Below are positions 1 through 10,156 of a stretch of DNA of 64,000 nucleotides, one piece after another (positions within the stretch are counted from its first letter, which is position 1; each line of letters begins with the position of its first letter). Made by a program: the position numbers and the translations under genes. The stretch spans positions 1,172,501 to 1,236,500 of the forward strand of contig WAEK01000011.1 of NCBI GenBank assembly GCA_011634665.1. Direction: 5' to 3'. Origin of the DNA: Mortierella sp. BCC40632. Lineage: Eukaryota; Mortierellomycota; Mortierellomycetes; Mortierellales; Mortierellaceae. Under the pieces are notes generated by a model. The model was not told the origin of the DNA. It saw only the letters and a program-made list of their open reading frames with translations, and ran no database searches.

Positions 1-104
1 TCCCAATGACTTTTGCTCGTCCTTTTATACAAATATCTCTTTTTTGCCGGTTTCTAATCAATGTCCCTTCTTGATATTTTCCTCTTCTCTGCCCATCGTG
101 TTAG

Positions 105-1784
105 AACCACAAGCGGAAACAAAAGAAGCCAAATCACCATCTACATCAGCTTCACAGGGACCTTCTTCTCGACCACCCAAGCCAGTAGAGACACCCGTCA
201 TTCAGTATGCAACAGCAGCAGCAGCGAATCTACCTACAGACTCTCGTGGCGCACACGCTATTGTATCACCCAAGGTGACTTCGGCCACCACTGTAGCCTC
301 CGTAATCAGCTCAACCCCTTTAACCGCGCCGGTCGCAGTTCGGGATTCACCAATGGTGACAAGTGCTTCTGTCAAGACAGAAGAACCATCCCCCAACCTT
401 GCTGCCGCCGTCACCGCTGTTGTGCCTTCTCCCAAGGCATCGCCCGTGGTAGAAGCGACAACAGTCGTTTCTACACCTCCAACGAGCAAAGCACAGGCGT
501 CTCCTTTGACCGTTTCAGAGACGATTGCTGTCAGTGAAAAGGAAAAGGCCTCACCAGCGGTGGAACCTGCAGCACCTGTGTCTGAACCAACCTCTACTTT
601 AGCGGCTCATTCTTTGTCACCACCTCAATCGACCACTGAGGTAATTGACAACTGGCCGTGGTACTGAACCAAGGGGTACGACTTTTTATCTTTTCTTTTT
701 TTTAACATGCGGCTCAACTGCTATCTATTTGTTTCTCGTAGGGATCACAACAGGCACAGTCTCAACCGCAGCCACAACCACAGTTCAAGGAGATGTCGTC
801 CACTTCTTCGACCTTGTCCACGTCCCTTCCAACGCCAACGACGCGTATCTCATCCGAACCCGAGATTCGACTTCCAGCAGCGTTAGCGGATCTGGCGCAT
901 AGTTTTGAAGCATCCAAGGAACGGGCCATGTCCAAGGATATGGGAGTCTTTGTTCAACAAATGTTGGAGGCTAGTTTTCAGTTTATCCCTGAACCTGTTG
1001 ATTCTGAAAGGCAAGTCCTCTTTTTATGTTTTATTTTTTTTTCTTTCTTTCTTTCTTGTTGATTGGTCATGGGGATGGGAGTAGGGGATCGTAATTGAGA
1101 ACAGCTTTGAACAGCATGTCTAACGACCAATGATGAACCTCTGCTTTCTTTGCCTTTTTTTGTTTTTTTTTTTCATTTGCATAGGCCAAAGTACTACACG
1201 CCCAAGAACCCTTACCCAACACCCTCTTATTATCCTCAGGTCCCTCCTCAGGGTCTGTTTGATTCGTCAATGATGTTTGAAAAGCTGGATGTGGATACAT
1301 TGTTCTTTGTGTTTTACTATCAGCAAGGATCTTATCAACAGTAAGCTATTTTTTTTTTTTTTTTTCATTCTTTGCGTGTTTGTTTGTTTGTTTTTTTATT
1401 TTGATCCGCACCTGTTGTGCAAGCAAGCGTAGAGGGGAGAAAATGAAGGAGTTGCATGATCATTGACAATGAGAGATCATGAGTTATGGCTGACACTGAC
1501 TTTTTTTTTTTTTTTTTCTTTTTTGCTCTCCTCCACCCCCCCCCCCTCCCTTCCTCCAACTAAAAAAAAGATATCTTGCTGCCAAGGAACTCAAGAAGCG
1601 ATCATGGCGATTCCATAAAAAGTATCTGACTTGGTTCCAACGACATGAAGAGCCCAAGGCGATCACGGACGATTACGAACAAGGAACGTATATCTACTTT
1701 GATTACGAAGGAGCCTGGTGTCAACGCAAAAAGACTGATTTCCGATTCGAGTACAAATATCTGGAGGACTCGGAACTTGTCTGA
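105..1784 (+). CDS. NOT3: CCR4-NOT complex subunit 3 (NOT3/NOT5), C-terminal part
   Basis: Partial gene; its 5' exons lie upstream of the window. Exons read as 105-640, 742-1010, 1185-1340 and 1571-1784, giving 390 visible residues. The first visible exon is a Ser/Thr/Pro/Ala-rich linker. The last three form the NOT box: a helical stretch with [12 protein letters not shown] and [11 protein letters not shown], then [78 protein letters not shown] and [14 protein letters not shown], all hallmark NOT3/NOT5 segments. In other eukaryotes this module dimerises with NOT2 and docks on NOT1 in the cytoplasmic deadenylase complex that shortens mRNA poly(A) tails. Intron 2 begins with GC instead of GT. 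Identification is very secure; the N-terminal coiled coil is not visible here. Confidence 0.95.
1011..1184 (+). other. GC-AG intron in NOT3
   Basis: The exon ends GAAAG and the intron starts GCAAGT, with the acceptor ATAG before GCCAAAG. Joining AG|G restores the codon inside SERPKYYTP, a strongly conserved stretch, so the non-canonical GC donor is required by the protein. The GCAAGT context otherwise fits a strong donor. Confidence 0.85.
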
Positions 1785-2233
1785 GAAGAAGAAGAAGAAG
1801 AAGAAGAAGAAGAAGAAAAAAAAGAAAAAAAAAAATGCGACAAGAATCAGCAACAGCCTAGAAAAGAAAAGTGAAGAGGAAGGATCTTTTCTTTTTTTTT
1901 TTTGGGGGAGGCTCTTTTCTCTTCCGATGAGGCAAAAAAGAACACATGCATACACACACACACACACACACACACAAAAAGAGTGAATGCTTGATTGCGT
2001 TCCTCCTTTCCGCTCTCCCCTCCCTGTCTCTTTTTTTTTTTTCCTTTTGTTATTCATTGTTGTCGTCGTTTGTTGTTAATTTTCTTTATTGTTTGCTTTG
2101 CTTTTGATTTAGCAAGTTGTTGTTGTTGTTGCTTCTTTCTTTTCTTTTTTCGATTCTCGCGTATTCTTCTAATGCTAGAAGTATGTACTCTATGGACGGA
2201 TTTTTTTTTTCTTCTCTCCATCTCCCTTTCCAA

Positions 2234-2264
<31 letters not shown>

Positions 2265-2933
2265 GTCCGTCTTGTTTTTTTTTTTCTTTTTCTTTTTCTT
2301 TCCCTGCTATTTTCTTTTTCTTTCTTTCTTTCTTTCTTTTGCTTGTTTGTAGTATAGTCAGGCTAATTTCGCAGCTCCTTGATTCTTTTTAAAAAAAAAA
2401 AAAAAAAACGTCCCTGAAGATCAGGATATGGGGGGGGTGGGGGGAGAAGGGCTACCCAGTCGGTTCAGAATAGAATAGCAGAGCAAAAACACGCGTGTGT
2501 CTGCGTGCGATGGGAGAGAGAGAGAGAGAGAGTGTGTGTGTGTGTGTATGTGTTCTATTCTCTAGGATAAATGATCTCTCTCTCATTTTTCAACGTTTCT
2601 CTTTTCATTTTCCCAAAAGGAAGGGGAGGTCTCATCTTGATTTCTGAAATCATCACACGGTTCAAAAAAAAAAAAAAACGTTTCCAACAAGCAGCGGGAA
2701 AAAAAAAAAAAAATCTTTTTTTTGTCTTTTAATACTAGTCCCGACAAAGACTCAAAAGAGGAAGGGGGGATCAAGCGCAAAAAGGAAAGGGGAGAAGCGT
2801 TCGAGTAATTTAAAAAAAAAAATGTCCAGATCCAGTTTATAAAAAAAAAAAAAAAAAAACGTGTATTTTCTTTTTCCTGTCTGTTCAATTCTTTTTTTTT
2901 TTTCTTTATCTTTTATAAAAAAGAAAAAGAAAT
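1785..2933. other. Convergent intergenic region with low-complexity DNA
   Basis: This lies between the NOT3 stop and the eL31 stop and should contain both 3' UTRs. It holds a (GAA)n run directly after the NOT3 stop (about 1783-1826), a (CA)n run near 1953-1976, (CT)n near 2239-2260, (GA)n and (GT)n near 2515-2548, and several poly(A)/poly(T) tracts. Reading frames here are translations of these repeats and were not called. Confidence 0.7.
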
Positions 2934-3630
2934 TTACTCGTCAACGACCTGGGTCTCGAGTCCCTTGAAGGAGGTGACGGGGACGTAGGTGACATAGGTG
3001 TACAACTTCTCCTTGGCATCCTCATCATCGTTACGCTTGCGGGACAAGCGGACACGGATGCGGTGCTGGACGGTCTTGACACCGCGAGACCAGATCTGCT
3101 TGTTCAAGCTGGGATCGACACGGACATCAGCGGTACCCATCGTCTTCTGGGCAAAGGCCTTGATGGCCTTGATGGCGTGGGGAGCACGCTTCTTGAAGCT
3201 CCTGTGGAATTTTAGAAAGAGAGAAAGAGAGGGGAAAAAAGAGGATCAGTCAATCTGTAACAAGTGACTCTATTGCTTCCTGTCGGGTTCCATTGTCTTT
3301 TTGTGGTTGCTTTTTCGACTTGAAAAAGTCAGGCTGGCAGAAGATATGATCCAAGCTCAATTGGGGTTCAGAGACTCTTTTGAAGTGCTCCTTTACAAAG
3401 ACGATTCTCTCCTTCTTTTCATACACTGAATCCTGGTGGACAAGGTCGGTATCCGAGACAAGCTCAGCCAATTCCATTGGGTGATTTCCAAAAGTGGCGT
3501 GGGGGGGGGGAGAGGAAGAGGAGTGTGACCATTACCTGCCGTGGACGTGCTTGTGCAAGTGAATGGTGTACTCACGAGCGACAACGTCGTGGATGGTGGA
3601 GCGCTTGGTACCCTTGGATTCCTTGGCCAT
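2934..3630 (-). CDS. RPL31: 60S ribosomal protein L31 (eL31)
   Basis: Two exons on the minus strand: 3630-3536 (starting [21 protein letters not shown]) and 3201-2934, joined across a 334-bp GT-AG intron at codon AG|G. The product is 120 residues, the usual eL31 length. Diagnostic segments are [63 protein letters not shown] and the C-terminal TYVPV. The protein sits on the 60S subunit near the polypeptide exit tunnel. The start is the first ATG and fits the conserved N-terminus. The gene is divergent from the secreted-protein gene at 4870 and convergent with NOT3. The intron contains an open 75-codon frame that I do not interpret as coding. Confidence 0.97.
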
Positions 3631-4869
3631 TGCTATAAAGATATGAAAAAGATCCAACCAGGAGAGAAAGGATAACGCAAGAGTGTAAGGATTTTGGTCT
3701 CAAAAAAGCAGAGTTGGCGGGAGGAGTTTTCCAGTCTGATGGAAGAGCGAGGTCGAGATGGAGAAAGAGAGAGCCACGAAACAAAAGATCTGCAGGTCGT
3801 CCATGGTCGAGATCCAGATTACTTTGTGTTGTTTGTTTCTCTCTTCCTCTCTTTCAGACAAGCCAGAGCGCACGAGTGATTGGTCATTGGACGAGTCAAG
3901 ACTCCAAGATCAGACAGAGTGCATGTTGCTCATTTTCCGCCTTTTTTTTGGTGATGGTCGATGTTCGATCCTCATCCAGAGGTGGTGTAGTTCTAGTGTC
4001 TGCTTCAAAACAACTCTGGGCGAATGAGAGGATGCGCGTTTGTGATTATGCGGGCGTGTGTGTGTGTTTTTCCATGAGATTGACAAGGCGAGACTGAATC
4101 AGATCGCAGACAGCTAGACAAAAAGACAAGGTGGTGGCAAATAATAAACGCACACACCCAGTCTAGAGTCAAAACTGACTGTGGTTGACGACGAGCGAGC
4201 GAGAGGATAATACGGATTTTGAGGGTGGTGTCCCAAGAGAAGAGATGGTCCCGAGATGGATAGATGGGTTTGGGCGACTTGGATGGCGAAGAGTGGCGAT
4301 GGATGGATTCCAGGGTGCGTCGGTTTAGTTGGATCCAGTTTGGGTGGCAGCTTGCTCTTTTGCTTTCCCACTCTGGCTCACTTGCCACCATACACCACAC
4401 CACAGAGTGGCTGCTGTTCTCAGAAAATATCGCACCTGAAAATTTGCTTTTTGGTAGAGAGGGAGCAAACCCGCTCTCTACTGGTCCTTCAAGAAATACT
4501 CGAAAAATTTCAAACCCCTTAAGGGGACGTTCTCTTTTGTCTCTCTCCCCCCGATCTGTCTCTCTCTCTCGCTCTCTATCTCATCCCCTGGGCCCATAGG
4601 CAGAACAACGCCCGCCCATTATGCCTTGGCGATAAAAAAAAAAAAAGACAAGGGGTCAAGGGGTCGAGGGAGTCAAGAAAGGCACATTGGCGTTGCTTGC
4701 CATATCAACCTTCTTGTCTCTCTCTCACTCTCTCTCCCACTCCCTTCTCTTTTGAGGCCTTCTTTCTTTTTTTTTTTTCTTTTTCTTCTTCTGCCTTCCA
4801 ACTTCCTGTTCTCTTCACCACACTCGCTCACTCCTCAAAGGCTATCAAAAAAAAAAAAAAAAAAAAAAA
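3631..4869. promoter_or_regulatory. Divergent promoter region, eL31 (-) / secreted protein (+)
   Basis: A 1.2-kb interval with no convincing gene. Close to the plus-strand gene it holds a perfect 12-bp palindrome CCCCTTAAGGGG (4515-4526), a CCCCT at 4585-4589 and two tandem AGGGG units at 4651-4655 and 4659-4663. AGGGG/CCCCT is the yeast stress-response element core bound by Msn2/4-type zinc fingers; use by this fungus is inferred. A CT-rich tract and an A(18+) run immediately precede the 4870 ATG. Confidence 0.45.
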
Positions 4870-5432
4870 ATGTCGCGCACAGCACTGCTGGCATTGGCCC
4901 TTGTCATTTCCTTCTTGCTCCTATGTTTACCCAGTACCCATGCTGTCCCAATCAAGGGAGATACCCCTCAGAACAAAGTCGACCCAAAGGATTCGTCCTC
5001 CAAACCCGTTCAAACGGTACCACATCTAGAAGCACCCGACTCGGCAGGTTTTCACAGAGAAGCTGCTATTGTGGCCAGTTCCGTCAACGGACAATACCAT
5101 TACTCGACTTGGGTCAATGGTTCCTATCGACCCATCCCCAATACGTTTACGATGCACTATAATGGTGACAACTCGGAATTCACGCTGACAGGAACCGACA
5201 ACAATATGACTCTTGTCCGAGCGGATGGACAAGAGTATCCACTTCTTATTCGATGGGTCAACAACCAACCTGTGTTTTGGATCAATGTGAATGGAAGAGC
5301 TGTCGTGGTGGTTTTCCCTTCCAACTCCAGCTACAGCTACAACTATAGCTTTTTTTTTTTCTTCTTCTTCTCATTCTTGACACTTGTTTATGACTTTTGT
5401 GTTAGTTCTCAATTTTTTTTTTTTTTTTCTTT

Positions 5433-5463
<31 letters not shown>

Positions 5464-5541
5464 CTTTTCTCTTCCCTTTCTTCTCCTACTCTTTCTTTCT
5501 CTATCTCTTTCTTGCCAATGGCTTTCAAAAGCGGGATGTAG
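4870..5541 (+). CDS. Small secreted protein, unknown function
   Basis: A 223-codon frame starting MSRTALLALALVISFLLLCLPSTHA, a clear signal peptide with predicted cleavage after the THA region (about residue 25). The mature part is soluble and rich in Asn, Tyr, Trp and Val with many N-x-S/T sequons, for example NGSY, NNMT and NSSY. No domain is recognised. From about residue 160 the frame enters a T-rich tract and encodes runs of Phe and Ser, so the true C-terminus probably lies near residue 158, by an unseen splice or an indel in the homopolymer; the annotated stop at 5541 is uncertain. It shares an AGGGG-containing promoter with eL31. The mature protein has no cysteine to speak of, which is unlike typical fungal effectors. 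Confidence 0.7.
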
Positions 5542-5632
5542 CGCAAATAATAATAACAATAGTAAAAATACTTCTCCACCTCCCCTTCTCCTCTTAGTAT
5601 TGGCAAAAAAAAACTCTAGACCAATGGTAGAC

Positions 5633-8278
5633 CTAAAGTGGATTATATTTCCTTTTTCCAGAAGAGAATTGATGTTCACCCTCTTGTGATTTCTTCATCC
5701 GTGCTCTCTCCCTCGTCGCTTCTCGATGCTTTCCATTGTCCGTCAACTCTCGGTATTTGTCCTTTAACATGACTTGGTTCCGGTACTGAAGTATATTCCC
5801 GTGACTCTCATCATAACTCTTTAGATCCGACCACCGTATCAACCACTTTCGTGTCGTAGACGAGACCCTAGTATGTGGAAAGAGCGGCGCTAGCCCCATC
5901 AGCCTATCCTCCTCCGCTTGCGTCCACCGCCTTGTCTTGAGTCGTTTCTTGGGTGGCGGTTGTGTCGAGGTTTGGTTAGCAGAGTGATTGGTACCAGTCG
6001 CAGAAGGGACATCATCCTTCATAGACTCTTGAGAGGTGATATTGGGTGTGGATTCTTCAGCCAAGGTAGACTTGGTTTGTTTGGCTTTCCTCTTGACCAC
6101 AGCTGGAGGTACGAAATCATCGTCTTCAAATTCGGAATCTGAATCGTCCTTTTTAGCCATGGACGGAACCCCTGCCGATAGACCCACGCGGGCCATCCAT
6201 TTCCTAGCGCCAATAGAGGCTACTCGTCCACTGGAAGATCCTGCTTCTCTCCGTGGTGGAGGTGAGGTACGCTTAGTAGTCGCTCCGATGGATTCATCTG
6301 CCAACAAGGAGGAAGATGCCAAGGAAGAGGATGCGTTGGAGGAAGATGCCAGGGAGGAGGAGAGCCCGGATGTAGGGAGTATGGAAGATCTCGTTTGTCT
6401 CCGTGTTGGAGGTGGGATGCGCCCAATAGTAGCCTCAATGGAATTCTTTGCCAACAGGGAGGAGAAGGACGAGGAAGAAGAGGATAAGGACGAAGAAGAG
6501 GAGGAGAAGGACCGGGGAGAGGAGGGGGAGGGCCAGGAAGAGGAGGAAGAGGATGCACTTTCCGGCTCATCGTTCGAATCTGGCTCAACGTATCGCTGTT
6601 TTCCTTTGTCCTGCCTTGTTAGACGTGGCACGATCGAATTGTCACTCGATTCGCTTTCTTCTTGGGTTTTTTCATTGCCTTGAGCTTTTGCTTCCTCTAC
6701 CTCTTCCATATCTCCTTTGTTCTCCACGTCTCCCGTATCATTATTATCCATTAAAGAATCTTCTGAATGCGGGATCCATAGAGTGGACACTGGTGGTACA
6801 GCCGCAACCGATGCTCGCTTTGTTGGACAAAGGATCATGGTCTCCAGAATTTTTCCCGTCTCCTCAATCCGTTGTTGATCACTCTGATCCTCCGAGAGGC
6901 CCGTCTGAGAGTCCAAGGTCAAGGATCCTGCACGATGCTTGTGTCGATATTCCGTGGGGATATTACGGATCTTGGTGACGTGAAGATCCGTGAGCATTTC
7001 AACTAGATCGGAATGGACAGGGGCTGCAATAGTCTCGATCTGACTTTGGATCAGTTTCTGGGCGAGTTGAAGTGTGTTTTGATGAAGTCCTAGCATACGA
7101 TCCTTGCTTGAGCCAGCAAAATCCGCGAGTTCGATAATAGGTGTCTATTATTGAGGCGGATCCATAATGAGTGTGTGATTAGTTGCTTGATCTGAAGAAG
7201 ATAAAATTCCCGTGATCTTTTCATTTTCTGAGGGAAGGGGTAAAAAAAAAAAAAAAAAGGCTTGCGCAATACCATGTCAATGTTTTCCAGTGGTATTTCG
7301 ATAATACTGCAGTCATTATTCCAGTTGGATCTGATTATTCGCTTAGCAGTTTCTTTGCGATCCTGTTGCTCGTTGCCCGAGAGCGTGAGAGTCTAGTGGA
7401 TGAATGAAAAAAGAAGAAGAAAAAAGAGTATCCAGTAAGCGATTTGAGATTGACAGTATCCAAAGGAAGCATCATGGATCTGACCTAACACAGTGGTGAT
7501 AGGAAGTGGAGCATCCAACGAAAAAAAGTTGACACGTACAATGGCGACCATCTGAAAGAGCGTCCTCCAGAACAACTTTTCTTCCGGATCCAAATCCAAG
7601 CCAGGTTCAAGGTATAAGTTAGAGTCAGCATGATCGTGACTCTTGGGTCGAAGCATCCGAACAAATCCAGTGATGGCGCGTTCCAGGGTCCTGGACTCTA
7701 ACTTTTCGGTAAAGAGATCGTGCATCAGGATGACAAAGTTGTACCGCCGAGCGAAATCCTGGTTGAGTCCTTCCTCCTGGATCTGGTGCTCTGTAAGGTA
7801 CTCAAACTCGTTCTTTGGGAAGATTGCTTTTCTTCCGCCTTTTTTTTTTGTGTGTGTGTGTATGTCAAATGAGCAAAGTGTCAAATAAAAGTGTCAAATG
7901 AAGTGTCTCAAGGAACAAACATAGCCACGCCAGTTACAACAATAAAGACAAAACACGAGAGAAAAAAAAAGAAAAAAAGAAAAAAACGAAAACGAAAAAA
8001 AAAAAAAAAAAAGACGCCAAGGCAAAGATGAATGGACGTTACTCACGAGTCAGTCTGGCCCATTGAGATGCCAGATTCGATTGCCCAACTACCACCTGTA
8101 GTATAGGGTCTATCATGATCAGATGACAGGTAAGATAGACATGGGCCCAGGCATCAAATGCGTGCATGAACTCTTCCTGTTCTGAAGGGCTGTCCATGGG
8201 CTGTTCCTTCCTTGTGGGGCGCGAGGGTTGGATGGTGCCCGGACGGGCGTTGGTGTGTCTACGTGTCGTCCTGGGCAT
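5633..8278 (-). CDS. Telobox Myb protein, TRF/Taz1-like telomere-repeat binding factor
   Basis: Minus-strand exons read as 8278-8047, 7826-7492, 7392-7273 and 7144-5633, giving about 732 residues. Near the C-terminus (residues about 634-696; DNA 5744-5932) is a Myb-type telobox: RRWTQAEEDRL, then a Trp-rich second helix (KWLIRWSDL) and the recognition helix NQVMLKDKYREL, matching the VxLKDKWR signature of telomere-repeat binders. Residues about 30-200, encoded by the first two exons, are helical and contain FVRMLRPKS...LDLDPEEKLFW, resembling the TRF-homology dimerisation domain; this part is weaker. Between them lies an acidic, Ser-rich linker with repeated S(I/L)xATxxRxPPPxRR units. By analogy with TRF1/2 and Taz1 it would bind telomeric TTAGGG duplex DNA in the nucleus. 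The donor of exon 2 (GTGTTAG) is weak, so that junction is tentative. Confidence 0.75.
5744..5932 (-). other. Telobox Myb/SANT DNA-binding domain
   Basis: Sub-feature of the gene at 5633-8278. About 63 residues with three predicted helices. Helix 1 carries WTQAEEDRL and helix 3 carries QVMLKDKYREL, the telobox recognition helix. The loop between helices 1 and 2 is longer than in human TRF1. The tail after it is short and basic. Confidence 0.75.
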
Positions 8279-8530
8279 TGAACTTCGCTTGCCGCCCCAC
8301 GGGTGGACGGTTAGGGTCAGTTGAGGAGATGGAGGAAGAAGGATACACACACACACACACAAGTTTGCGTAGTGAGGAGAGCCTTCTTTGACTCTTGTTT
8401 CCTCTCGTGGGATATCATGTGATCTGAGAATCAGAGAATCTGACGGCGGGAATTTCTAGGGTGATTCCCCCCCTTGGGCCCTTTGCAATTAGATCCATCA
8501 ATCTCATACATACACACTCTTGTTTCTCTC

Positions 8531-8562
<32 letters not shown>

Positions 8563-9254
8563 GCCTGTCTGTCTGTCTCTCTGTCTCTCTCCCTTGTGCT
8601 GTCTGTGTGCCATAAACTACGGGAACGGGACGTTGGATGGAAAAAATGAAAAAAAAAGAGTAAAGTCAGGGTCTCTTTCGTGTCACCCAACATCCCATTG
8701 GGATTTCGAGGCTCTCTTTTTAATCTCCATGCTCCTCTCCATTCAGCTAGGATACACTTGCAGCTACCCTTGCATTTCCTCCTCACCCCTCCTCTTCTCC
8801 CATTCGACCTGCCCTTGCCACCCTTGCCACCCTTGCCACCCTGTACAACCTCAACGCTCATCTAAGAAATGGGTATCCCTCTTTTTTACTCCTCGGATCT
8901 CGTTCTTGTTGTCTTTTTTTTTCCTTCTCCTTCTCTTAAAAAAAAAAAAAAAAAGCGAGAGTCATCCGATATACCGGTAGAGTGAGAATAGAGTCCAATT
9001 TGAGAGTGGGGTCATGCATGCTCACTCTTTCTCTTTCTCTCCCACTACGAGATCTTGGAGTCTACAGATGTGAGCTGTGCAAAACCTGTGATCAACCACT
9101 GCCGCTTTTCTCTTTCTCCATTCGACGACTGGTCTGATGGACAGGGTCAAGAAGGTATGTGTTGGAGGAGGAGAAGGGGGGTTATTTGAACGGGCTAAAA
9201 TGTATTTCTGAATGCGTGTGTGTTTGTGCACGAACCAAAAAGTGGAATGTCATG

Positions 9255-9293
<39 letters not shown>

Positions 9294-10156
9294 CTCCGTG
9301 GAGAGTGGGACTGGGGTCATTGGCATTTTCATTGCTCTGTCTCTGTCTCTCTTTTAGTCCCACCAATAAAGCGAGCCTCGGACTAGGTAAAGAAGAGGTC
9401 TAAACAAGGACTACCCTGTGTATCCAGTGCACAGACAGGGACAATGGGATGCAGTAGAGAAAGAGTGAGAGGAGGAGGAGAGGAAAGAGAAGAGAAGGAG
9501 GAGATGGCTGGGATAGGATGGAAGTCGAGATTGGAGAGAGAGGAATGAAAAGAGAGAGAGAGAGAGAGAGAAAAAAAAGGTCAGAAGATGCAAGCAACAG
9601 CTGATTAGGAGATGGGAACCCACTCCTGTGATTGGTTGGAAGGACAGACTTTTTTAAAGTTCTGGTCTTTAGGCTCGATCTTTTTTATCAATTCATCTCT
9701 CCGCTTTGACTTTTTTTTTTATATCTCTTTCTCCAATCCTGACTTCATCCCCTTTCCCAATCCCTTTCCCAATCCCATCTCATCCAGGCACAGCACTTTT
9801 TTCTTTAGACATCGTGGCACCAGGGACAACCAAAGAAAAAAAAATAATATAATACACCGCACAGGATTCATTGCTGCAAAAGAGAGAAACAAACAAAAAA
9901 AAAACTCGCATCTTTGCATTTTATTGCATTCTCAAGCTTGCATCCATCCATCCATCCATCCATCCATCCATCCATCCATCCATCCTCACTCCTCAACACA
10001 CAACCACTCTTTGCTCATTAGAAAGAAAGAAAGAAAAACAAAAAAGCTAGAAATAGGCCAAGGAGTGCAAAGTGTGTGTCCTGTCTATGAGTGTGTGAGA
10101 AACATCAGCATCAACAACAACAACAACAACAACAACAAAAAAAAAAAAAAAAGAAA
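8279..10156. other. Divergent intergenic region (telobox gene / transporter)
   Basis: About 1.9 kb without a recognisable gene. It contains (CA)n at about 8344-8361, (CT)n and (CTGT)n near 8530-8590, a GCCACCCTT triplication near 8815-8841, (GA)n at 9256-9292 and 9550-9570, and a CATC tetranucleotide array at 9941-9985. A (CAA)n run ending in poly(A) sits directly before the transporter ATG. It should hold both promoters and 5' UTRs; no core element could be assigned with confidence. Confidence 0.6.
9941..9985 (+). repeat. (CATC)n tetranucleotide microsatellite
   Basis: About eleven uninterrupted CATC units in the 5' region of the amino acid transporter gene. Confidence 0.95.
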
